NCBI RefSeq assembly: GCF_026226615.1
Contig: NZ_JAJAPB010000002.1
Span: 248,001-312,000, forward strand
Length of the DNA stretch: 64,000 bases
Source of the DNA: Geovibrio ferrireducens
Lineage (GTDB): Bacteria > Chrysiogenota > Deferribacteres > Deferribacterales > Geovibrionaceae
Reading direction: 5' to 3'
Part shown: positions 25,211 to 34,992 of the stretch, piece after piece
Layout: every line of letters starts with the position of its first letter
Position numbering within the stretch: position 1 is the stretch's first letter
Notes under the pieces: generated by a model
The model's database searches: none
What the model saw: only the letters and a program-made list of their open reading frames with translations
What the model was told of the DNA's origin: nothing
Translations under genes and position numbers: made by a program

Positions 25211-27328
25211 ATGAGAAGACTTTTATCGGTTTTTGCGGTGATTCTGCTAGCTGCTCTCTTTACAGGCTGCAACGGCAGTTCAGGCAGTAAGCAGCCAGCG
25301 GAGCACCCTTACAAAGGTTATTACACAGGTGTATATTCAAGCCCGTCAGTTTCCGGTTTATGGGAATTTACCGTTAACAATGAGGGTAAAATTTCCGGCA
25401 TTGCAGAAGATCACAATAACTCCTACGCCCTGACAGGCAGTGTTGACAGTTCGGGCAACGCCGAAGTCGAAGGAGTCACGGCTTTTTCATCCTTGAGAGA
25501 CACAGGGGATATTTCTTTCAGCCTGAACCTTAGCTCAGGGACAATAACAGGTACATGGAACAGCGGAGGAAGCTCCGGCTCCCTTGTGGGGCTGAATAAG
25601 ACAGAAACACGCCCGGCAGGCAACTCAGCTCCGGTAATAAGCGGCACTCCACAGACCGGAGTTACCTCAGGCACTGCATACAGCTTCACTCCAATATCCT
25701 TTGATGCCGATGATGACACACTTACCTTCCGCATATCGAACAAGCCTTCGTGGGCGGAATTTGATAATACAACAGGAACCCTCAGCGGAACACCGCAGAC
25801 TGCGGCGGAACACAGCAGCATAATAATAACTGTATTTGACGGTAAAGGAGGTTATGCCTATCTGCCGCATTTCAGTATAACGGTCAATCCCGCTAATACT
25901 GCTCCGGAAATATCAGGAACGCCGCAGACCGCCATAACTGCCGGTTCCGCATACAGTTTCACACCCACGGCCAATGATGCGGATCATGACACCCTCACTT
26001 TCAGTGTTAACATTACTCTCCCCGCATGGCTGAGTTTCAGCACATCCACCGGAGCACTCACGGGAACTCCTTCAAACAGTGATGAAGGAACGATCAGCAA
26101 CATAATTATAAGCGTATCTGACGGGCACGGCGGTTCTGACTCACTTGCCGCTTTCAGCATAACCGTTAACCGCCTGAACACAGCTCCCACAATAAGCGGT
26201 ACGCCTGCCGCAACGGTAACTGTCGGTTCAGCCTACAGTTTTATACCAACCGCAAGTGATGCCGATGCGGGAGACACCCTGACTTTCAGTGTTAACATTA
26301 CGCTTCCCGCATGGCTGAGTCTGGACAACTCCACAGGTATACTTTCAGGCACGCCGACCTCCGGAGACACAGGCACTGTAAGCAACATAATTATCACAGT
26401 ATCAGACAACCACGGGGCAACCGACTCACTCGCTGCTTTCAGCATAACGGTTGAGCCCATTCCCGTGTTTACCGTTAAACAGACAGGTCAGACAGCAACC
26501 TACGCAGATTATGACGATGGTTGGTACAGCGCAGGAGCAGCTCCGGACTACACCAGAGCAAACAATGTAGTAACAGATCATGCAACAGGGTTTATGTGGC
26601 AGGATGATACGGATGCATGGGACAACGCAGCCAGAAAAACACTGCCGGACGCAGTGAGCTACTGCGATAACCTCACTCTTGGAGGCTATGACGACTGGAG
26701 AGTGCCCAGCTTCCGCGAGCTTGAGTCAATAGTCGACTACGGAAGAAATGAACATACAATCGATCCGATCTTTCAGAATATTGCTCCTAATGATTACTGG
26801 CTCACATCCTCATATCTGTCATCAACAGCTTCATCAGCCAGTGCAGGCGATCAGCATATCTTACTCTTCACAAGCGGTCAGCAATTCTCATACATGAACA
26901 ACGGGGCTTACTTTGTCCGCTGCGTGAGGGGTGCTGAGCTGCAAAGCAGTTTCACCAGAAGCAACGATGATATTGTAACTGACCATGCAGCAGGTCTGAT
27001 GTGGCAGGATAACAGTGAAGCGGCAACAACTCATCAGGTCTGGGAGAATGCCATTAACTACTGCGAAGCCCTCACACTAGGAAGCTACAGCGACTGGAGG
27101 CTGCCTAATATCAGAGAACTGCAAACAATAATTGATTTCAACACATACAATCCATCTATTTACTCTGTTTTTCAGAATAAGGCCCCATACACATACTGGT
27201 CATCAACCGGACAAACAGCTTCTAATGAGCAAGGAGCCTGGAAAATTTCATTTTATAACGGATTAGCAGACGTAAGCTTCAACACAGACGGCTTCTATGT
27301 CCGCTGCGTACATGACATGATTGAGTAA
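25211..27328 (+). CDS. Lipoprotein with three putative-Ig/cadherin-like repeats and two DUF1566 (Lcl-type) domains
   Basis: 705 residues. The signal peptide ends in the lipobox LFTGC (Cys at about 20), so it is a lipoprotein. After a 110-residue beta-rich domain come three related repeats starting near 138, 228 and 323 (NTAPxISGTP ... TLTFSV ... ATDSLAAFSITV), of the He_PIG/dystroglycan-cadherin-like type. Two DUF1566 domains follow at about 430-577 and 583-705, each with TDHATGFMWQD or TDHAAGLMWQD, a DWRxP segment and a final FYVRCV or YFVRCV. DUF1566 is the C-terminal domain of Legionella collagen-like adhesin; surface adhesion is plausible. Repeats 2 and 3 are nearly identical in DNA over about 50 bases, so they duplicated recently. 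Confidence 0.88.
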   Translation: MRRLLSVFAVILLAALFTGCNGSSGSKQPAEHPYKGYYTGVYSSPSVSGLWEFTVNNEGKISGIAEDHNNSYALTGSVDSSGNAEVEGVTAFSSLRDTGDISFSLNLSSGTITGTWNSGGSSGSLVGLNKTETRPAGNSAPVISGTPQTGVTSGTAYSFTPISFDADDDTLTFRISNKPSWAEFDNTTGTLSGTPQTAAEHSSIIITVFDGKGGYAYLPHFSITVNPANTAPEISGTPQTAITAGSAYSFTPTANDADHDTLTFSVNITLPAWLSFSTSTGALTGTPSNSDEGTISNIIISVSDGHGGSDSLAAFSITVNRLNTAPTISGTPAATVTVGSAYSFIPTASDADAGDTLTFSVNITLPAWLSLDNSTGILSGTPTSGDTGTVSNIIITVSDNHGATDSLAAFSITVEPIPVFTVKQTGQTATYADYDDGWYSAGAAPDYTRANNVVTDHATGFMWQDDTDAWDNAARKTLPDAVSYCDNLTLGGYDDWRVPSFRELESIVDYGRNEHTIDPIFQNIAPNDYWLTSSYLSSTASSASAGDQHILLFTSGQQFSYMNNGAYFVRCVRGAELQSSFTRSNDDIVTDHAAGLMWQDNSEAATTHQVWENAINYCEALTLGSYSDWRLPNIRELQTIIDFNTYNPSIYSVFQNKAPYTYWSSTGQTASNEQGAWKISFYNGLADVSFNTDGFYVRCVHDMIE

Positions 27329-27338
27329 ACAGATAAGC

Positions 27339-27371
27339 GCCGCACCTCTCACAGGGTGCGGCACTTTTTTT
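27339..27371 (+). terminator. Rho-independent terminator of the lipoprotein gene
   Basis: GCCGCACC (27339-27346) pairs with GGTGCGGC (27355-27362) around an 8-base loop, followed by AC and seven Ts. It starts 11 bases after the stop codon. Confidence 0.92.
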
Positions 27372-27441
27372 GAAACCTGTAAACACCATATAAAGATTTC
27401 CGCACAGTGAGCAATATCATGCAAGATTCCTCATAAAAATA

Positions 27442-27450
27442 TGCTATACA
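27442..27450 (+). promoter_or_regulatory. Extended -10 promoter directly before the AraC-type gene
   Basis: TGC followed by TATACA (27445-27450) ends seven bases before the ATG at 27458. No Shine-Dalgarno sequence fits in the gap, so transcription may begin at or next to the start codon, giving a leaderless mRNA. Confidence 0.45.
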
Positions 27451-27457
27451 TATTCGC

Positions 27458-28282
27458 ATGAAGCAGAAAGAGATCAGAAATATAACATATGACACCGATC
27501 TGAATATTGAAGCCTATAACTTTCAGGGAATTATGCAGAAATTCCCGAACCACTTCCATGACTATTACGTGATCGGCTTCATAAGCGAAGGCAAACGGCG
27601 GATGCTGTGCAATAACTGCTCCTACATCATAAGTGAAGGAGATCTGATTCTTCTGAACCCCAAGGACAATCACGCCTGCGAACAGATCAATGATGAACCC
27701 CTTAATTACAAATGCATTAATATTCTGCCGGAAGTCATGCAAAAATGTGTCTCAGAAATTACCGGCAGTGAGCGGCTTCCGGTATTCGATGAACCGATGG
27801 TCTGCCGCAGTGCTCTTACGCCCAAGCTTGCGGAACTTCACATGATGATTATGAACGGAGAAAATGATCTTATAAAGGAAGAGACCTTCCTCCTTTTCAT
27901 TGCACGGCTCATTGAAGAGTACGCAGTGAAGGCATCAGCTGCCGCAAATATTCACCGAAGCAAAGCCTCAAAGCTTGTTTGCGACTACCTTGAAGAAAAT
28001 TATTCAAGGAACATCAGCCTCGATGAACTCAGCAGGCTCGCAGGAATGAGCAAATTCCATCTGCTGCGGTCATTCACCAGACAAAACGGCATATCCCCCT
28101 ACGGCTATCTCAGCACCGTAAGAATCGATAAATCAAAGAAAATGCTTAAAGAAGGGCTCTCTCTGGTAGACACAGCCCTTGAGACAGGTTTCAGTGATCA
28201 GAGTCATTTTTCTAACGTTTTCAAAAAATTCACAGGGCTTACACCCGGTCAGTACATGAAAACATTTTCAACTGGTGAGTAG
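27458..28282 (+). CDS. AraC-family transcriptional regulator
   Basis: 274 residues. The N-terminal cupin-like sensing domain carries FPNHFHDYYVIGFISEGKRRM and ILLNPKDNHACEQI, as in the AraC_binding family. The C-terminal pair of helix-turn-helix motifs is ISLDELSRLAGMSKFHLLRSFTRQNGISPYGYLSTVRIDKSKKML and DTALETGFSDQSHFSNVFKKFTGLTPGQY. The ligand and target are unknown; members of this subgroup often control a neighbouring exporter, but none is adjacent. No ribosome binding site is visible (see the promoter entry just upstream). Confidence 0.92.
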   Translation: MKQKEIRNITYDTDLNIEAYNFQGIMQKFPNHFHDYYVIGFISEGKRRMLCNNCSYIISEGDLILLNPKDNHACEQINDEPLNYKCINILPEVMQKCVSEITGSERLPVFDEPMVCRSALTPKLAELHMMIMNGENDLIKEETFLLFIARLIEEYAVKASAAANIHRSKASKLVCDYLEENYSRNISLDELSRLAGMSKFHLLRSFTRQNGISPYGYLSTVRIDKSKKMLKEGLSLVDTALETGFSDQSHFSNVFKKFTGLTPGQYMKTFSTGE

Positions 28283-28333
28283 AGAAAAACAGGCAGCATT
28301 GATGAATGTAAGATATTGCTGGACAGAGATTTT

Positions 28334-28364
28334 ATAAAAAAGGGGCGGTGTTTGCCGCCCCTTT
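28334..28364 (-). terminator. Rho-independent terminator of the atp operon
   Basis: AAAGGGGCGG (28339-28348) pairs with CCGCCCCTTT (28355-28364) around TGTTTG. On the minus strand the stem runs into T residues. It begins 5 bases beyond the atpC stop. Confidence 0.9.
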
Positions 28365-28369
28365 CTCTA

Positions 28370-28786
28370 TTACTTATATTTTTCAGCAATCTGAATCTTG
28401 GTGAGCTCGACTTTAAGTCTCGCTTCCATGTTTCTGAAGTTCTGCGCATCCTGCTGACGCTCGTTTTTCAGAGCACTTTCAGCCTGAAGCTTGCGTTCGA
28501 TGGCTTCCTGAAGGTTAATTTCACGGCCAAGCTCAGCGGCATCGGCGAGAACAATAACCTTGTCGGAGCTGATCTCGATGAGACCGCCTCCTTCAATAGC
28601 GACATATTCGTTTTTGCCGCCTTTCCTGTACGTCATTTCGCCAACACGCAGAGCGGAGAGAAGCGGAGTGTGACCGGGCAGAACGCCGAGGTCGCCCTCA
28701 ACACCCGGAACAATAACTTCTTCCACGTCTTCGCTGAGAAGCAGACGCTCAGGAGTAACCAGCTCAAGCCTTATCATATCAGCCAT
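28370..28786 (-). CDS. atpC: F1 ATP synthase epsilon subunit
   Basis: 138 residues. The N-terminal beta-sandwich is clear (IRLELVTPERLLLSEDVEEVIVPGVEGDLGVLPGHTPLLSAL), with the LPGHTPLL signature, followed by the two-helix C-terminal domain (REINLQEAIERKLQAESALKNERQQ) that can inhibit the enzyme. It is the rotor stalk partner of gamma. It is the last gene of the operon, 2 bases after atpD, with the terminator just beyond. Confidence 0.97.
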   Translation of the reverse strand: MADMIRLELVTPERLLLSEDVEEVIVPGVEGDLGVLPGHTPLLSALRVGEMTYRKGGKNEYVAIEGGGLIEISSDKVIVLADAAELGREINLQEAIERKLQAESALKNERQQDAQNFRNMEARLKVELTKIQIAEKYK

Positions 28787-28788
28787 GA

Positions 28789-30428
<1,640 letters not shown>

Positions 30429-30483
30429 CTGTACCTTGTTAGCCGTTGAGAGCCTCAGCACCGTTTAGGATGTCAAGAATCTC
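30429..30483 (-). pseudogene. Duplicated 3' end of atpG
   Basis: 55 bases match 30579-30633 at 54 positions (G at 30468 against C at 30618). The block includes the last 15 or so codons of atpG with its TAA stop and 10 bases beyond. It lies downstream of the intact gene, separated by modular element copy C. It has no start of its own and is a non-functional fragment. Confidence 0.9.
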
Positions 30484-30494
30484 CTGTTTTGCCG

Positions 30495-30585
30495 GCACAA
30501 AAACAACGTCCTGTGTTTTTGTGCTACACGCTCGCGCCGTGGTAAACACGGCTTCGCTGCGCACGGCGAAGGTACATCCTGTACC
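30495..30585 (+). repeat. Modular hairpin element, copy C, inside the atp operon
   Basis: Module 1 is GCACAAAAAC/GTTTTTGTGC (30495-30504 with 30515-30524) with loop AACGTCCTGT. Linker TACACGCTCGC follows. Module 2 is GCCGTG/CACGGC (30536-30541 with 30547-30552), loop GTAAA, then TTCGCTGCGCACGGCG. Module 3 is GGTACA/TGTACC (30571-30576 with 30580-30585) with loop TCC; its right arm is part of the atpG-derived duplicate. It is antisense to the operon, but the hairpins fold in either strand. Confidence 0.85.
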
Positions 30586-30588
30586 TTG

Positions 30589-31446
30589 TTAGCCGTTGAG
30601 AGCCTCAGCACCGTTTACGATGTCAAGAATCTCATTGGTGATTGAAGCCTGACGCACTTTATTGTAAGTGAGCGTCAGTTTGCCGATCATGTCGGATGCG
30701 TTTCTGGATGCGTTGTCCATAGCCATCATCCTTGCACCGTGCTCACCCGCTGTGGATTCAAGCAGAGCCTGAAAAATCTTGTAGCGGATGTATCTGGGCA
30801 TAAGTTCGTTCAGAAGCATTTCGGGTTTAGGCTCGTAGATATATTCCACAAGCTGCTCGCCTGTCTCCTCAACTTTCAGCGGAAGAAGTTTTTCCGTAAC
30901 CGGTGTCTGCGATGCTGTTGATCTGAACTCGTTATAGAGTACGTAAACATCGCTTATACCGTTATTAAGGAACTGCTCCACAACAACATCGGCTATGCCG
31001 ACAGCGTCACTGAAAAGAACCTTGCCTGCGAAATCGGCATATTTCTCAATTATTTCAAAGTCTCTCTTTCTGAAAAACTCGTAAGCTTTCTTGCCTATGC
31101 AGACAAGCTTAACCTTTTTACCGGGGTGCTCGGAAGCAAACCGGGAAACGGCTTTCAGAATGTTGTTGTTGAAAGCGCCGCAAAGCCCTCTGTCGCTGGT
31201 TACGACTATAAGGCCTATGGTATCCGTGTTTTCATTACCTGCGAGAAACGGGTGAAGCTCAGGATTGGCTCTCTGAGCCACATCGTGAACCATCTCCGTA
31301 ATCTTGCGGGCAAAGGGTCTGGCGGCTGCCATAGCGTCCTGCGCGCGGCGCATCTTCGCAGCGGAAACCATTTTCATGGCTTTCGTAATTTTCTGCGTGT
31401 TCTTTACAGATGCAATTTTGCGTTTTATATCACTGGTTCCGGCCAT
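30589..31446 (-). CDS. atpG: F1 ATP synthase gamma subunit
   Basis: 285 residues. The N-terminal helix is typical (DIKRKIASVKNTQKITKAMKMVSAAKMRRAQ), as is VTSDRGLCGAFNNNI and the C-terminal helix with ASRNASDMIGKLTLTYNKVRQASITNEILDIVNGAEAL. It is the central rotor shaft. AAGGAG lies 7 bases before the ATG; it starts 11 bases after atpA. Its last 44 coding bases and stop are copied again downstream at 30429-30483. Confidence 0.97.
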   Translation of the reverse strand: MAGTSDIKRKIASVKNTQKITKAMKMVSAAKMRRAQDAMAAARPFARKITEMVHDVAQRANPELHPFLAGNENTDTIGLIVVTSDRGLCGAFNNNILKAVSRFASEHPGKKVKLVCIGKKAYEFFRKRDFEIIEKYADFAGKVLFSDAVGIADVVVEQFLNNGISDVYVLYNEFRSTASQTPVTEKLLPLKVEETGEQLVEYIYEPKPEMLLNELMPRYIRYKIFQALLESTAGEHGARMMAMDNASRNASDMIGKLTLTYNKVRQASITNEILDIVNGAEALNG

Positions 31447-31457
31447 CTAAAAGCTCC

Positions 31458-32969
31458 TTAGCCAGCGGCGAACATCTTTTTAAATTCTTCGACAGCGCCT
31501 TTAAGTTTATCTGTAAGCTCGTTTGAGAGAGCTTTTTCTGTTCTTATGCTGTTAAGTATGTCGCCTTTGCTGTTTTTGAGGAAAGAAACAAATTCTTTCT
31601 CAAATTTGCCGAGAGCGGCAGTGGGTACATCATCAAGCAGACCGTTAACACCGCAGAAGATGACTGCCACCTGCTCCTCAACGGGAACGGGTACATACTG
31701 AGCCTGTTTGAGGATTTCAACAAGCTTCTCACCTCTTTTAAGCTGTGCCTGAGTAGCCGCATCAAGGTCAGAACCGAACTGTGCGAAAGCAGCAAGTTCA
31801 CGGAACTGTGCAAGGTCAAGCCTGAGACGGCCTGCAACCTGTTTCATAGCCTTAATCTGTGCGGAACCGCCAACCCTTGAAACTGAGAGACCAACGTTAA
31901 CCGCAGGTCTGATACCTGAGTAGAACAGGTTTGTTTCAAGGTAGATCTGTCCGTCCGTAATTGAAATAACGTTGGTGGGAATGTACGCCGAAACGTCGCC
32001 CGCCTGAGTTTCAATTATGGGAAGAGCCGTAAGAGAGCCTGCGCCTTTTTCCTTGCTGAATTTTGCCGCCCTTTCAAGAAGTCTTGAGTGAAGGTAGAAA
32101 ACGTCGCCGGGGTAAGCCTCACGTCCGGGAGGACGTCTCAGAAGAAGTGACATCTGTCTGTAGGCTGTTGCCTGTTTGGAAAGGTCATCATATATAAGAA
32201 GCGCATGTTCGCCTCTGTCTCTGAAATATTCGCCCATTGTTGTTCCCGCAAGAGGTGCGATGAACTGAAGGGGAGCGGGGTCTGAAGCTGTCGCAGCCAC
32301 AACTATGGTGTAATCCATAGCGCCGTGTTTCTCAAGAGTGTCAACCACCCTTGCAACTGTGGAGCGTTTCTGACCTATAGCCACGTAAACGCATATAACG
32401 TTCTGGCCTTTCTGGTTGATTATAGTATCGATAGCGACTGCTGTTTTACCTGTCTGACGGTCGCCGATGATAAGTTCCCTCTGTCCGCGTCCGATGGGGA
32501 TCATTGCATCGATTGCTTTGATACCTGTCTGGAGGGGTTCGTGAACTGACTGTCTGTCAACGATACCGGGAGCGATTTTCTCGATAACGTCCGTCTCGGT
32601 TGTTTCGATGGGACCTTTACCGTCAATGGGCTGTCCGAGGGGGTTAACAACCCTGCCTACAAGCGCTCTGCCCACGGGAACAGATGCGATCTGTCCTGTA
32701 CGTTTTACTGTATCCCCTTCACGGATGTGTGCGTACTCACCCATGATAACGATACCGACATTGTCTTCCTCAAGGTTGAAAACAATACCGTATACTCCGC
32801 CGGGAAACTCAACAAGCTCTCCGGCCATAGCCTTATCAAGACCGTAAACTTTTGCGATACCGTCACCGGCGGTGATTACAGTACCGACCTCCTGCATTTC
32901 TACTTTCTGGTCAAAGTTTTTAATCTGGTCTCTAATGATCTGGCTTATCTCTTCAGCTTTGATCTGCAT
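31458..32969 (-). CDS. atpA: F1 ATP synthase alpha subunit
   Basis: 503 residues, standard. Walker A is [15 protein letters not shown], the arginine finger region is in [18 protein letters not shown], and [13 protein letters not shown] is the ATPase alpha/beta signature. It forms the non-catalytic positions of the F1 hexamer. AAGGAG lies 8 bases before the ATG. It sits between atpH (34 bases) and atpG (11 bases). Confidence 0.98.
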   Translation of the reverse strand: MQIKAEEISQIIRDQIKNFDQKVEMQEVGTVITAGDGIAKVYGLDKAMAGELVEFPGGVYGIVFNLEEDNVGIVIMGEYAHIREGDTVKRTGQIASVPVGRALVGRVVNPLGQPIDGKGPIETTETDVIEKIAPGIVDRQSVHEPLQTGIKAIDAMIPIGRGQRELIIGDRQTGKTAVAIDTIINQKGQNVICVYVAIGQKRSTVARVVDTLEKHGAMDYTIVVAATASDPAPLQFIAPLAGTTMGEYFRDRGEHALLIYDDLSKQATAYRQMSLLLRRPPGREAYPGDVFYLHSRLLERAAKFSKEKGAGSLTALPIIETQAGDVSAYIPTNVISITDGQIYLETNLFYSGIRPAVNVGLSVSRVGGSAQIKAMKQVAGRLRLDLAQFRELAAFAQFGSDLDAATQAQLKRGEKLVEILKQAQYVPVPVEEQVAVIFCGVNGLLDDVPTAALGKFEKEFVSFLKNSKGDILNSIRTEKALSNELTDKLKGAVEEFKKMFAAG

Positions 32970-33003
32970 CAGCCAAACTCCTTAAATTATTGATCTTGTA
33001 TTC

Positions 33004-33543
33004 TTACGAGATCAGACGATCTCTGATTTTATTAATCTGCCCCCGGATGCTGGCATCGTAAAGCGTGCTGCCCACTTTTGCCACTACACCGCCGAGGATG
33101 CTTTTATCTACGGTAACAACCGCAGTAATTTTTTTGCCTGTGATTTTGCTGAGGGCTTCCTCAAGGCTTTTCACAGCGTCTCCGCTGAGTTCCGTAGCCG
33201 AGGTAACCTCTGCCACTGCTTCGCCTTTTTCTTCCATAGCAAGTGTTTTAAGATAACCTGAGATTTCATCAAGAAGCTCAAGCCTGTTTTTCATGGCAAG
33301 CATAACAAGGAAGGAGGAGGTGAATCCGTCCAGCATTCCTTTATCATTAAGGCTTCTGATTACAGTCGCTTTGTCTTCCTTGGAGATAACGGGATTTTTG
33401 ACAAAAACGCCGAAGTCCTTAGAATCGCCAGCGAGTGCGGCAACCGCGTCCAGCTTCTCAATAACGGAAGAGAGGCTGCCTGCTGATCTGGCTTCTTCAT
33501 AAAGGGCTGAGGCGTAACGTCTTGCTGCTACCTGTGTTCTCAC
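33004..33543 (-). CDS. atpH: F1 ATP synthase delta subunit
   Basis: 179 residues, the usual length. The N-terminal helical domain begins VAARRYASALYEEARSAGSL, and the C-terminal signature is VDKSILGGVVAKVGSTLYDASIRGQINKIRDRL. It links F1 to the peripheral stalk. The start is GTG, with GGGGTG 5 bases upstream. It overlaps the atpF stop by 4 bases. Confidence 0.96.
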   Translation of the reverse strand: MRTQVAARRYASALYEEARSAGSLSSVIEKLDAVAALAGDSKDFGVFVKNPVISKEDKATVIRSLNDKGMLDGFTSSFLVMLAMKNRLELLDEISGYLKTLAMEEKGEAVAEVTSATELSGDAVKSLEEALSKITGKKITAVVTVDKSILGGVVAKVGSTLYDASIRGQINKIRDRLIS

Positions 33544-34109
33544 CTGATCACCCCTAATTTCTTTATGTAATTGCCGAGGATCTCGTTCTGCTTCTCAGCG
33601 GTCAGTTCCTGACCGAGCTTAGCCTGAGCAGCATTAAGAGCGGCTGCGACCGCCTGTTTTTTAAGCTCTTCGGAGGCCTTTTTGTAATCAGCCTGAATCC
33701 TGCTTTCTGCGAGACGGCCAAGCTTTTCGATCTGCTTTTCAGCATCTTCGATTATAGCCTTTTTCTCGTTTTCGGCTGCTTCAAGTGCTCTCTGCTTCAT
33801 GGTTTCAAGATCTTTCTCGAAGCCTTTCATCTTCAGCTTGTAGCTTTCGATCTCCGTTTTGGCGGTATCGTTGGCTTCCTTAGCTGTCTGAATGGACTTC
33901 TCAATCTCTTTTGATCTCTTGTCAAGAAACTCAAGGATAGGCTTTTTAAGAAGCTTAAAGAGAATGATAACGAAAAGAACAAAAACAAGCACCCTGTAGC
34001 CGAAGTTTTTGAGCATAGCGCCCATGTCTACGGTTCCGTGTCCGTCACCGGCTGCGAAAGCGCTGAGTGAAACTGCCGCGAGGATCAATGTAAAAATGAT
34101 TTTCTTCAC
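33540..34109 (-). CDS. atpF: ATP synthase b subunit with N-terminal signal-like peptide
   Basis: About 189 residues. The N-terminus (KKIIFTLILAAVSLSAFAAG) looks like a cleavable signal peptide. It is followed by a membrane helix (VLVFVLFVIILFKLL) and a long charged coiled coil (about 60-190). Such signal-bearing b subunits occur in some deltaproteobacteria and Aquificales. AGGGGG lies 7 bases before a GTG at 34109, better spaced than the ATG at 34115 (1 base), so GTG is chosen. It forms the peripheral stalk with b'. Confidence 0.92.
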   Translation of the reverse strand: MKKIIFTLILAAVSLSAFAAGDGHGTVDMGAMLKNFGYRVLVFVLFVIILFKLLKKPILEFLDKRSKEIEKSIQTAKEANDTAKTEIESYKLKMKGFEKDLETMKQRALEAAENEKKAIIEDAEKQIEKLGRLAESRIQADYKKASEELKKQAVAAALNAAQAKLGQELTAEKQNEILGNYIKKLGVIR

Positions 34110-34120
34110 TGTCATTCCCC

Positions 34121-34543
34121 CTACGCAGACTTAAGAATTTTCTGAACTATCAGATCGGAGAGTTCGCCGACCATTGAGTCCATGTTTTTAGCTGCGGCTT
34201 CTTTTTCGCTTTCAAGCTTAAGCAGCGCCGCCTCAACCTTTGCGTCTACCTCTGCTTTGGCCTGAGCAACCTTCGCTGCTGCATCCTTAGAGGCTTCCTC
34301 TCTGATTTTTCTCTGGTACTCAGCCATTTCAGCTCTCATGGCATCCATCTTCTCTGCGTAGCTTTTTCTTCCCGCCTCAACCTCAGCGCGGAGCCCTTCC
34401 GCTTCATCCGTGAGGGATTTAATGCGGGAGTCTCTGGACTGGATAGTTTTGAGCGTCGGGTCAAGAATCAGTTTTTTGCTGATGAAGATAATGAGAAGAA
34501 ACTGAATGATCTGAATAACGATTGTAAAGTCAACGTATACCAT
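34121..34543 (-). CDS. atpF': ATP synthase b' subunit
   Basis: About 140 residues. A membrane helix is near 5-25 (FTIVIQIIQFLLIIFISKKLIL) and the rest is a coiled coil. Without a signal peptide and shorter than the neighbouring b, it is the second stalk subunit. AGAGGT lies 5 bases before the ATG at 34543, which excludes the longer frame to 34603. It is the first gene of the operon. The a and c subunits are not encoded here, so Fo membrane genes must be at another locus, as in other groups with split atp operons. Confidence 0.92.
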   Translation of the reverse strand: MVYVDFTIVIQIIQFLLIIFISKKLILDPTLKTIQSRDSRIKSLTDEAEGLRAEVEAGRKSYAEKMDAMRAEMAEYQRKIREEASKDAAAKVAQAKAEVDAKVEAALLKLESEKEAAAKNMDSMVGELSDLIVQKILKSA

Positions 34544-34678
34544 TAATGACCTCTGCTTGATTAAGACTGCTGCATTCCTGTGCTGTTTTGACCGAAAATA
34601 CAAAACGACCGTAAAAACGGCAGTCCTTTAACGATAAACCCCAGGGGTATCAAAACCTACACATGCCTGTCATTAAAA

Positions 34679-34698
34679 TAACCGGTCACAACTGGTTA
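34679..34698. promoter_or_regulatory. Imperfect palindrome upstream of the atp operon
   Basis: TAACCGGT and ACTGGTTA (7 of 8 positions complementary) flank CACA. The four-base centre is the same as in the palindrome at 13539-13558. It lies about 135 bases before atpF', in the divergent region with the diguanylate cyclase gene. Confidence 0.4.
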
Positions 34699-34744
34699 AA
34701 GTTTGGCTAAAACCTTTGTGTGAAGCGGAATGCAATACATTCAG

Positions 34745-34765
34745 GACTGTATACAGTGTACAGTC
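34745..34765. promoter_or_regulatory. Nested palindrome in the atp / diguanylate cyclase divergent region
   Basis: GACTGTA (34745-34751) and TACAGTC (34759-34765) form a perfect 7-bp inverted repeat. Inside it ACTGTATACAGT (34746-34757) is itself a perfect 12-bp palindrome. Such overlapping sites suggest a dimeric repressor or activator. The remaining 449 bases of this region (34544-34992) show nothing else but AT-rich promoter-like sequence. Confidence 0.45.
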
Positions 34766-34992
34766 AGGAAGGAAGTTATCAAAACTTGTTTCCCTTGTCA
34801 ATACAATTTATTACGCATTAATACAGCGTTCTGAGCGCATTTTCCGGGCAGGTTTTCCACCTGCCGCTTTGTGCTATGCTTTTACACTTTTTAGCAGGTT
34901 AAATCAAGCAGACAGTTTTTTCGTTCATGAAATCAGCTTTATTAATATATCATTCTGCATTATAATAAATCATTATTACATATGGGTGGAAG

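Noticed and set aside
34745-34765. LexA box reading of the nested palindrome
   Set aside because: CTGT and ACAG are present but spaced by 9 or 2 bases, not 8, and neither neighbouring gene is a DNA-damage gene.
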